Below are positions 9,641-16,526 of a stretch of 64,000 nt of DNA, in pieces. Within the stretch, counting starts at the first letter, position 1. Each line of letters begins with the position of its first letter. The notes below the pieces were generated by a model. It had not been told where the DNA came from and did not search any database. It saw only the letters and a program-made list of their open reading frames with translations. The stretch comes from Providencia sp. R33. Its GTDB lineage: Bacteria; Pseudomonadota; Gammaproteobacteria; Enterobacterales; Enterobacteriaceae. The translations under genes were made by a program, and so were the position numbers. The DNA lies in contig NZ_CP072453.1 of the NCBI RefSeq assembly GCF_019343475.1, positions 3,720,001-3,784,000 of the forward strand, given 5' to 3'.

Positions 9641-10203
9641 AATACCCCCGCGTGACGCTATTAGTGGCTTTAGTTGCCATATTAGTTGGCATTCAGCTGA
9701 TTAATAGCTTAACCGCGGGTGGACTGATTCCTTTTGGTATTATCCCTCGCACTGTCAACGGGCTGGTGGGTATTCTGTTTGCCCCTTTTATTCACGGAAG
9801 TTGGGATCACTTACTCAGTAACCTTCCCCCACTGATTATACTCAGCGCCCTATTACTCCACCGCACCATCAAGTTTTATCTTGTTGCATCGCTATTTATT
9901 ATTGTTGTGGGTGGTTTTCTGGTGTGGCTCGTGGGTCGCAATGCCGTGCATGTTGGTGCGAGTGGCTGGATTTTTGGCTTATGGGGGTTGTTGATTGCCC
10001 AAGGTTTTTTACGCCGAAAAATCACTGACATTGCCATCGCATTGTTAGTGCTATTTTATTTTGGTGCAATGGCGAGCGGCTTATTACCCGTTCATCAATA
10101 TATTTCGACAGAATCCCATATTGCTGGCGCGTTATCAGGTATTTTGTTTGCTTGGATAATCACCAAAAGGGAAAAAAGCCGTCAGCGTACTGAAATACGG
10201 TAA
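9637..10203 (+). CDS. Rhomboid-family intramembrane serine protease
   Basis: A 188-residue polytopic membrane protein with about six hydrophobic segments, the size of a minimal rhomboid. Catalytic features are visible: HGSWDHLLSN with H58 and N62 near the oxyanion region, the nucleophile motif HVGASG with S109, and the base in ESHIAGALSG with H161. It would cleave single-pass membrane substrates within the bilayer; the substrate is unknown. It is the last gene of the OB-fold/flotillin/ATPase set, overlapping the ATPase stop (ATGA). Its 3' end overlaps the oppositely oriented SufR-like gene by 22 bases. Confidence 0.88.
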   Translation: MKYPRVTLLVALVAILVGIQLINSLTAGGLIPFGIIPRTVNGLVGILFAPFIHGSWDHLLSNLPPLIILSALLLHRTIKFYLVASLFIIVVGGFLVWLVGRNAVHVGASGWIFGLWGLLIAQGFLRRKITDIAIALLVLFYFGAMASGLLPVHQYISTESHIAGALSGILFAWIITKREKSRQRTEIR

Positions 10204-10841
10204 ACACAGCGCCCTGCGCCCTCTAACAAATACTGTTCACGTTCGACACTCGCCTCTTTACCTATCACTTCTTGAAAGAGCACTAATTCTGAGCGGCAAA
10301 AATTTTGGCAAGCCGTTGCGGCGGCGCAAATCGGGCAATGGTTTTCAATAAAGAGCCAATCTTCACCCTCTTGCTCAACTTTTGCCATGTAACCTTCTTC
10401 GCTGCGAACTTCAGCTAATACAGCAAGGCGCTCAGCTAACGGTAAATTTTGGCAGCGGCTGATATATTTTTCACGGCTTTCAACCTCTCTTTGGTGAATA
10501 AGCTTTTCCAAGCCATCATCGCCAAAAATTGTCCGAACGGAATCAATCAGCTGTAACGCCAGCTGAGCATGCGTATCAGGAAAACGCTGATGCCCCAATT
10601 CGGTTAACACCCAGTTTTGCCGCGGCCGACCAGCGCCTGTTTGTGATAAACACTGAGCTCCTTCAACTAACCCCATCGACGTCAGTTTTTGAATATGTTG
10701 CCTTGCGGCTTCTCCTGTCATATTTAAATCATTAGCAATCACTGACGTCGAAATTGGCCCTTTGGTTTTAATACAAAAAAGCACTTTATCGACGGCTTGT
10801 GTTAGGTTTAAATTATCAAAGTAATTACTTGCATTAATCAT
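10182..10841 (-). CDS. SufR-like transcriptional regulator with cysteine cluster
   Basis: A 219-residue protein. An N-terminal winged helix spans about 15-85 (KGPISTSVIANDLNMTGEAA, then a GRPRQNW wing). The C-terminal domain carries C169, C172, C178, C182 and C212. The spacing of C169-x12-C182 and the later RCVYRI match the iron-sulfur ligands of SufR, the cyanobacterial repressor of suf genes. It therefore probably senses Fe-S status, redox or metal. It is divergent from an MFS pump 74 bases away, the most likely target. Its tail overlaps the rhomboid gene, an antisense arrangement. Confidence 0.75.
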   Translation of the reverse strand: MINASNYFDNLNLTQAVDKVLFCIKTKGPISTSVIANDLNMTGEAARQHIQKLTSMGLVEGAQCLSQTGAGRPRQNWVLTELGHQRFPDTHAQLALQLIDSVRTIFGDDGLEKLIHQREVESREKYISRCQNLPLAERLAVLAEVRSEEGYMAKVEQEGEDWLFIENHCPICAAATACQNFCRSELVLFQEVIGKEASVEREQYLLEGAGRCVYRISVR

Positions 10842-10915
10842 TATGCGACTCTATTATCCAAGCTGTTACTTGGATAATACCTCTTTTTTTCCTATTCCGT
10901 CTAGCGGGTCTCTCT

Positions 10916-12325
10916 ATGAGCAATGAAACATCGACATTACCACAGGCTAAGTGGGCTGATTTACTCAGCGGTACCAATGCATTACTGACTATTGCCCTTA
11001 CTGGGGGCGTTGCCTTACATGCTATCAATATTTATATCGTAACAACAATATTACCAAGTGTCGTAAATGATATTGGCGGCCTTGAATATTATGCCTGGAA
11101 TACGACATTATTTGTGGCTACATCTATCGTTGGTTCCGCTCTCTCAAGCAAAGTACTCAATAGCTTTGGGCCAAAGTTGGCGTATTTAATCGCCCTCACC
11201 CTCTTTTCACTAGGTTCCATTTGGTGTGCAGCCTCCCCTTCAATGTTAGTTTTACTGGGCGGTCGCGCTCTTCAAGGGTTAGGCGGCGGAATTTTATTTG
11301 CACTTAGTTATGCCTTAATCCGTATCGTCTTTACCGAAAATTTATGGTCTCGAGCCATGGGCGTTGTGTCTGGGATGTGGGGAATAGCCACATTATGCGG
11401 CCCAGCCATTGGGGGAATTTTCGCACAAGGTGGCCACTGGCGTTGGGCATTTTGGGCGTTACTTCCTGTTGCGGTATTTCTTTCCGTTATTGTGATTAAC
11501 CAATTACCTAAAAAACAATCTCAAACACCACAGAATAATAAGATACCGTTCTTGGCGATTTCATTATTAGTTATTTCAGTGCTCGCCATTTCCATTGGTA
11601 GCTTATCCGACAAGCTATTGATAAACCTTATTGGCTTAGTTGTCGGTATTGCCTTGTTAGTTACGATGGCACGCTTAGATGGTAAAAACGGAAAACGGCT
11701 TTTACCCACAGGCGGTTATTCGCTGAAAAGCCCGCTTGGCGTCATTTTCTTAACCATGTGTTTGCTTGTTGGCGGTATGACGACTGAAATTTATGTGCCT
11801 TATTTCTTACAAACAATCCATCACTTCTCACCACTATCTGCTGGGTATTTAACCGCAATCATGGCGGCAGGCTGGACTATCGGTGCGTTATTTAGCGCTA
11901 ATAAAACAGGAACAATTGTTCTGAAGATAATCCGAACCGGTCCGGTCATCATATTTATCTCTCTGATTGTGTTAGCCGTTTTAACCCATAATCAGCAACT
12001 CATTGAGTCATTACCGCTATTTCTTGTGTATTTAGTGGCAATGACGGGCGTCGGTCTTGGGATAGGCGTTTGCTGGCCTCACCTTGTTCTGCGTGTTTTC
12101 AATGCCGCCCCTGAAGGTGAAGAAAATTTAGCCTCCTCATCCATCATTACAATTCAGCTGTATGCTACCGCTCTTTCTGCTGCATTAGTTGGTGTGGTCG
12201 TGAACAATAGCGGGTTAATAAACCCAGGGGGAATAGCGGGTGCACAACAAGCTTCAATTTGGCTGTTTGCGTTATTCGCACTTAGCCCATTATTAGCTAT
12301 TTTTTTGATCCGTAAAGTGAAGTAA
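10916..12325 (+). CDS. MFS transporter (drug/metabolite export type)
   Basis: A 469-residue major facilitator protein with 12-14 hydrophobic segments. It carries the exporter motif C in TLCGPAIGGIFAQGG, a conserved GRALQGLGGGILFALSYALI segment, and a short cytoplasmic loop near 195-210. The start MSNETSTLPQAKW has no signal peptide. It is divergent from the SufR-like regulator, so it is probably controlled by it. The substrate cannot be inferred. A hairpin with a GC stem follows the stop. Confidence 0.85.
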   Translation: MSNETSTLPQAKWADLLSGTNALLTIALTGGVALHAINIYIVTTILPSVVNDIGGLEYYAWNTTLFVATSIVGSALSSKVLNSFGPKLAYLIALTLFSLGSIWCAASPSMLVLLGGRALQGLGGGILFALSYALIRIVFTENLWSRAMGVVSGMWGIATLCGPAIGGIFAQGGHWRWAFWALLPVAVFLSVIVINQLPKKQSQTPQNNKIPFLAISLLVISVLAISIGSLSDKLLINLIGLVVGIALLVTMARLDGKNGKRLLPTGGYSLKSPLGVIFLTMCLLVGGMTTEIYVPYFLQTIHHFSPLSAGYLTAIMAAGWTIGALFSANKTGTIVLKIIRTGPVIIFISLIVLAVLTHNQQLIESLPLFLVYLVAMTGVGLGIGVCWPHLVLRVFNAAPEGEENLASSSIITIQLYATALSAALVGVVVNNSGLINPGGIAGAQQASIWLFALFALSPLLAIFLIRKVK

Positions 12326-12334
12326 AAAAGAAGA

Positions 12335-12355
12335 GAGGGAGCTAATTGCTCCCTC
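12335..12355. terminator. Bidirectional terminator between convergent MFS genes
   Basis: GAGGGAGC and GCTCCCTC pair as an 8-bp stem with a TAATT loop. In the minus direction it is followed by a T-rich tract (TCTTCTTTTTT), a good intrinsic terminator for smvA. In the plus direction the T-run is poor. Confidence 0.7.
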
Positions 12356-12420
12356 AGACTACTGACAAACCGATTAGGTTTGACTGCTGGTTGGATAGGT
12401 TTTGAAAAAACAAAGGAAAA

Positions 12421-13920
12421 TCAATAAACTGATGACGTCTTTTTTGACCGCAAGAAAACAGGCAAAACGATAATACTGATTAACAAAACAAATATCGTTG
12501 CGACCATAACCGCTAAAAATGCATGGTCAAAAGCAATATTCGCCTGATTAACCAATAAACTCGCATTATCTTGAGGTAACTTTTCTGCCACTAATAACGC
12601 CTCATCAATACTGTCATAGACTTTATCACTAACCGCTATACCTTCTGGTAGAGAGAGCTTTAACGTATAAATCGCACTCATCAATCCACCCATAAATGTC
12701 ACGCCAAGTACGCTACCAATTTCATAGGCAATCTCTTCGATTGAGGCTGCCATACCCGCTTTTTCATCAGGGGCATTTAACATCACCGTCGTTGACGCTG
12801 TCGTAAAAATGGCGCCCAAACCAAAACCAATCAAAAAAAGGAATGACAGTAACAAAATCCCTGTCGAGATTTGGTACACCATCGTTAAACCGACAACACC
12901 GACTAATGTACAAATAAAGCCAAAAAGGGTCAGTTTGACCTCACCAAGTTTATGCAAATACATACCCGCTAATGGTGCTGCTATCACAGAAGCCAATGGA
13001 ATAGGGATGATATACAACGCGGCAACAAATGGACTATACCCTAAAACGAGCTGCAAACGCTGGCTAAGTAATAATTCAACCCCAACAATAACCACGATGG
13101 ATAAAATCGCCATCATGATGCCAGCACTGAATTTCGGTTGCTTTAATAACGCAAAATCAATCATGGGCGATTCAGATGCCATCTGTCGGCGTTTGAATGC
13201 CACCAAAAAGAAAACCCCAATCGCCCCTGCAACCAGTACATTCACCCAATCAATATACGGTTTACCGAGCTCTTTTAATGCGTAGATTGAACCAATTAAG
13301 CCAACTAGCACTAGAACTGAACCTAAAATATCGATTTTTTTATGACTTTGCCCACCACATTGCGGGATCAGGTAATAAGCAAAAGGAATAACCAGTAACA
13401 CGACAGGGACGTTAATCAGGAAAACTGACCCCCACCAAAAGTGGTTAAGTAAAATTCCACCAATTAAAGGGCCTATAGCTGCACCGCCTGATGCCACAGC
13501 AGACCATATACCAATCGCCAACGCCCTTTCTTTTGGGTCTAAAAAAACGTGCCTAACAATGGCAAGTGTCGCAGGCATACTCACCGCCGCACCAACAGCA
13601 AGAAAACCTCGTGATAAAATTAAACTGGTTGCAGTAGGTGAAAATGCTGCACACAAAGAAGCGATACCAAATAATGGCAGTCCCAATAAAAACATCCGCT
13701 TATGGCCGACTTTGTCACTCAACATCCCCGCAGCAGGCAATAACCCAGCGACCACCAGCGGGTACGCATTCATAATCCACAGTTTTTCGGATGATGTCGC
13801 CCCTAAATCGTGCGTTAATTTAGGTAACGCGGTATAAAGCACCGTGACATCAATAACGATAAGAAACAACACACTTGAAACTAACAGAAGCACTATCCAG
13901 CGCTTATAATCGGTCAACAT
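12421..13920 (-). CDS. smvA: SmvA-type MFS multidrug/biocide efflux pump (DHA2, 14 TM)
   Basis: A 499-residue inner membrane exporter with about 14 hydrophobic segments. Matches to SmvA of Salmonella are clear in the first helix (VIDVTVLYTALP), in LWIMNAYPLVVAGLLPAAG, in GSGGAAIGPLIGGILL-like and WWGSVFLINVPVVLLV segments, and in the loop helices that include MIDFALLKQP. The family exports cationic biocides such as chlorhexidine, quaternary ammonium compounds, acriflavine and methyl viologen. The gene diverges from a TetR-type regulator (smvR), as in Proteus and Klebsiella. Here that regulator is frameshifted, so the pump may be expressed constitutively. The symbol rests on similarity and context. 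Confidence 0.82.
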   Translation of the reverse strand: MLTDYKRWIVLLLVSSVLFLIVIDVTVLYTALPKLTHDLGATSSEKLWIMNAYPLVVAGLLPAAGMLSDKVGHKRMFLLGLPLFGIASLCAAFSPTATSLILSRGFLAVGAAVSMPATLAIVRHVFLDPKERALAIGIWSAVASGGAAIGPLIGGILLNHFWWGSVFLINVPVVLLVIPFAYYLIPQCGGQSHKKIDILGSVLVLVGLIGSIYALKELGKPYIDWVNVLVAGAIGVFFLVAFKRRQMASESPMIDFALLKQPKFSAGIMMAILSIVVIVGVELLLSQRLQLVLGYSPFVAALYIIPIPLASVIAAPLAGMYLHKLGEVKLTLFGFICTLVGVVGLTMVYQISTGILLLSFLFLIGFGLGAIFTTASTTVMLNAPDEKAGMAASIEEIAYEIGSVLGVTFMGGLMSAIYTLKLSLPEGIAVSDKVYDSIDEALLVAEKLPQDNASLLVNQANIAFDHAFLAVMVATIFVLLISIIVLPVFLRSKKTSSVY

Positions 13921-13969
13921 AACATTCTCTCAATGAGTTTATTTGATCATCATTTATTGGTGATCGTGC

Positions 13970-13995
13970 TATAATATAAATCCATACGTACGTAT
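13970..13995. promoter_or_regulatory. smvA-smvR divergent control region with palindromic operator
   Basis: ATACGTACGTAT at 13984-13995 is a perfect 12-bp palindrome in the 94-base gap between the divergent genes. A TATAAT at 13970-13975 lies just before it for the plus-strand regulator. TetR-type repressors bind such palindromes over their own promoters, so this is the best candidate operator. The binding protein is inferred. Confidence 0.5.
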
Positions 13996-14014
13996 TGAAA
14001 AGGGGTTTTCCTAA

Positions 14015-14547
14015 ATGGGACGTCAACGAACTATCGACAGAGAAAAGCTGCTTGATGCTGTGTTATTCATCAAGGTGCAGCAGCTCTAACGATTGATGCG
14101 GTTGCGAAAGCGATGGGTATCTCCAAAGGGGGCGTTCAATACTGTTTTGGCAATAAAGACGCTTTAATCGACGCAATGTTTGAGCGATGGGGCCAGTCCT
14201 ACGATACGATTTTTAATCAAGCCGTTGAACAAGATAACTCCCCAGAAGGCCAAGTTTTGGCGCATATGCAAGCCACCCACCAGCACGATAAAATCGCCAT
14301 GGCAAAAGGCGCTTCATTGATGGCTTCGCTATTGCAAACCCCTGAATACCTCGAAAGCACGCGTATTTGGTATCGGGAACGCATCGCAAACCTCGACACA
14401 TCAACAGAAAAAGGAAAATTAGCCCGCATGGTATTTTTAGCAACTGAAGGGGCTTTTATGTTGCGCTATATGGGGTTAATGGAAATCGATGATAGTGAAT
14501 GGCAATCTATATTTAGTGATATGGAAAATTTATTAAAGTTAAACTAA
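14015..14547 (+). pseudogene. smvR: TetR-family repressor (SmvR-like), frameshifted near codon 16
   Basis: From ATG 14015 the frame reads MGRQRTIDREKLLDAV, then runs into a TAA at 14087-14089. The neighbouring frame continues as CVIHQGAAALTIDAVAKAMG, then a good TetR helix-turn-helix (ISKGGVQYCFGNKDALIDAM) and a normal ligand domain to 14547. Joining the frames needs a net +1 base. The segment between LLDA and GAAAL is also 2-3 residues shorter than usual, so an out-of-frame deletion of about 7-10 bases around 14057-14073 is likely. A restart at ATG 14113 would make 144 residues lacking the first helices of the DNA-binding domain. A sequencing error remains possible. Confidence 0.78.
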
Positions 14548-14611
14548 AAATCTGTTTTTGATATCGAGGTAGTTCTTCATTTTATATAGTTTATAAAAAT
14601 GGAGGATTACC

Positions 14612-15427
14612 ATGAAAAGCACCCAGATAGCACCCGTTAAAAGCTCTATTTACATTCCATCAGCCCCAAAAAGTAATTGTGATTTTATCACTGATAATAT
14701 CCACTCAATCGGAAATAAAAATCCAATTAAAAATTTCATCACGAATCTATTTAAAACAAAAAACACATCTATTATCAATAAAATAAAAGATAGTTTTTTA
14801 TTAAAAATAGATAATATCAAATTAAAAAACACAAAAAACATCAATACATTTATTGATATATTAAAAGATAAAAATATTTATGTAGAAAATATCCTAGAGT
14901 CTACTTTTATTGATGAATGCTTAAAATCTCGTTCTGAAAATTTAAATGACCCAAATATACTTATATTAAAGGAAAAAAATTATATTGGTGATGGATCCTA
15001 CGGGGTCGCTTATCATGTAGGCAACTTCGCCATAAAAATACCGACACATAGACAACACCTAATTACTCACTTTGCTAAATTAGGCCGTAGTAGACGGATC
15101 TTGGCAGATATTAATCAAAATAAAGATTTTTGCCGCGTATTAACACTAAAAAATGGCGCACAGGTTTTAATTTCAAAATTTATTGATGGGCAATCTGTTA
15201 CAGGGGAAGAAGCTTATCAATTCGTTAAGTCACGCGGGAGAATCTTGCATGACTACAACGTTGATGGCAATGTAAGAAAAGACAAACAAGGAAAACTGCA
15301 CTTAATTGATGCAGATTTTGCCACATTACCCATTGAAGCAAGGCGTAATTCCCTTGGTAGTAACCAACTGTATGATTTATTTCCAAAATATACTCGTGAA
15401 TATTTAAAACTTAAAGTAAAAAAATAA
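14612..15427 (+). CDS. OspG/NleH-like minimal protein kinase, candidate secreted effector
   Basis: A 271-residue protein with a Lys/Asn-rich N-terminal ~115 residues and a compact kinase domain. It has a glycine loop GDGSYGVAY (G126, G128, G131), the beta-3 lysine in FAIKIP (K142), a catalytic-loop equivalent HDYNVDGN (D214, N220) and a metal-binding LIDADF (D233 or D235), followed by almost no activation loop. That truncated layout is typical of OspG/NleH type III effector kinases, which act on host NF-kappaB signalling. The gene is much richer in A+T than its neighbours and stands alone, suggesting acquisition. GGAGGA precedes the start. Secretion is inferred; no secretion genes lie in this window. 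Confidence 0.72.
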   Translation: MKSTQIAPVKSSIYIPSAPKSNCDFITDNIHSIGNKNPIKNFITNLFKTKNTSIINKIKDSFLLKIDNIKLKNTKNINTFIDILKDKNIYVENILESTFIDECLKSRSENLNDPNILILKEKNYIGDGSYGVAYHVGNFAIKIPTHRQHLITHFAKLGRSRRILADINQNKDFCRVLTLKNGAQVLISKFIDGQSVTGEEAYQFVKSRGRILHDYNVDGNVRKDKQGKLHLIDADFATLPIEARRNSLGSNQLYDLFPKYTREYLKLKVKK

Positions 15428-15445
15428 TCTAAATGAGGATTAGAT

Positions 15446-15480
15446 AAACCCCAGTACCTTGTAGATCCTTGGGTTTTATT
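15446..15480 (+). terminator. Weak terminator after the kinase gene
   Basis: AAACCC at 15446-15451 pairs with GGGTTT at 15471-15476, followed by TATT. The loop is long (19 bases), so this is a moderate candidate only. Confidence 0.4.
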
Positions 15481-15488
15481 AGTAGTGA

Positions 15489-15503
15489 TGATAATAATTA
15501 TCA
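15489..15503. promoter_or_regulatory. Fur box (perfect 7-1-7) before AraC regulator
   Basis: TGATAAT-A-ATTATCA is a perfect 7-1-7 Fur palindrome 45 bases before the start of the PchR-like regulator gene. Iron repression of the whole uptake cassette is the natural reading. Confidence 0.85.
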
Positions 15504-15548
15504 GTTAGAATTACTATTCACAACGTCAATATCCCAAAGGTTGGTGGT

Positions 15549-16391
15549 ATGCAAAATAACCAAGTTACAACACTACTGCCAAACAGCAATTCCTTCTTTT
15601 TGCGGGGAAAAATGACCCCAGAAGCAGGGAAATGGGTCAGTGAGCCTTTATGGAAAGGGGTAAAACTCGTCTTAATGATGAATGGTGAACTTGAATGCCA
15701 GCCTGATAATAAAAATACGGTTTCGTTGTCAGGTGCATCATTATGCGTGATTGCAAACCAACACGAGCAAGAAAGCCAGCAACGCTTTTTACAAGCGGAT
15801 GACGTGCGTTATGTCTCCGTGTGCTTATCTGAACACTTACTCGATTCCTTTCACATTAAACAACCCGAGTTGCTACTTGCTGCCAAAAATCAAGGGCCCC
15901 AATTACTTTCTAAACACGCAGGTAATGTCCTCACTGCGTTAGGAAATCAAATACTGAACAGCCCTCTCAATGGAGCTCTTGGGGATATGTATTTAACGGG
16001 AAAAATACTCGAGCTTTGTGCTTACTCATTTGAGCACATCCAACAAAGCCACCAATCTATTCATCACCCAAAACTTAGCAGCCATGACATAAGCAAACTC
16101 AATGAAGCCAAAGCGTTAATTCTAGCCGATTTAGCGCAACCGCCAAGTTTATACCAACTTAGTCGACTCTCAGGGCTCAACATTCGCAAACTCAATTTTG
16201 GATTTAAACAACTGTTTGGCTCTTCTATTGCGCCATTTATCCAAGAACAACGCCTCCAGTTGGCTTATCGCCTATTATCAACTGGTGCAGAACAAGTTTC
16301 GACAATTGCATGGAAAGTCGGTTATTCACCAGCACACCTTTCAACGGCTTTTCGTAAACGATTTGGCTTTTCACCTAAAACATTGTGTTAA
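15549..16391 (+). CDS. AraC-family regulator of siderophore uptake (PchR-like)
   Basis: A 280-residue regulator. The N-terminal ~170 residues are a divergent sensing domain. The C-terminal ~105 hold two helix-turn-helix motifs (PPSLYQLSRLSGLNIRKLNFGFKQ region, then AWKVGYSPAHLSTAFRKRFG), as in PchR. PchR-type activators respond to ferric siderophore and switch on the cognate receptor. The receptor gene follows 135 bases downstream, and a Fur box precedes this gene, giving the usual double control by iron and ligand. The start ATG at 15549 is preceded by AAAGGTTGG. Confidence 0.85.
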   Translation: MQNNQVTTLLPNSNSFFLRGKMTPEAGKWVSEPLWKGVKLVLMMNGELECQPDNKNTVSLSGASLCVIANQHEQESQQRFLQADDVRYVSVCLSEHLLDSFHIKQPELLLAAKNQGPQLLSKHAGNVLTALGNQILNSPLNGALGDMYLTGKILELCAYSFEHIQQSHQSIHHPKLSSHDISKLNEAKALILADLAQPPSLYQLSRLSGLNIRKLNFGFKQLFGSSIAPFIQEQRLQLAYRLLSTGAEQVSTIAWKVGYSPAHLSTAFRKRFGFSPKTLC

Positions 16392-16442
16392 CTATTAATC
16401 AATCCAATCAATAGGATATTTATATTCACAAACAAATAGTCC

Positions 16443-16498
16443 GAATACCCAAAGCGACGTGAATACCGAAAAAGTGTAAATGAGATACATTCTCGTTT
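16443..16498. promoter_or_regulatory. Receptor promoter region: direct repeat and inverted repeat
   Basis: GAATACC occurs at 16443-16449 and again at 16461-16467, an 18-base direct repeat such as AraC activators use. Downstream, AAATGAGA at 16478-16485 and TCTCGTTT at 16491-16498 form an inverted repeat around TACAT that resembles a degenerate Fur-type site. Both lie 29-84 bases before the receptor start. Confidence 0.45.
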
Positions 16499-16526
16499 TA
16501 TCTTTCTTGCTAGGGTTCGCGTCTCA

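Noticed and set aside
12809..13285. 158-codon plus-strand frame inside smvA
   Set aside because: Shadow of hydrophobic membrane-segment codons. The smvA frame is fully conserved.
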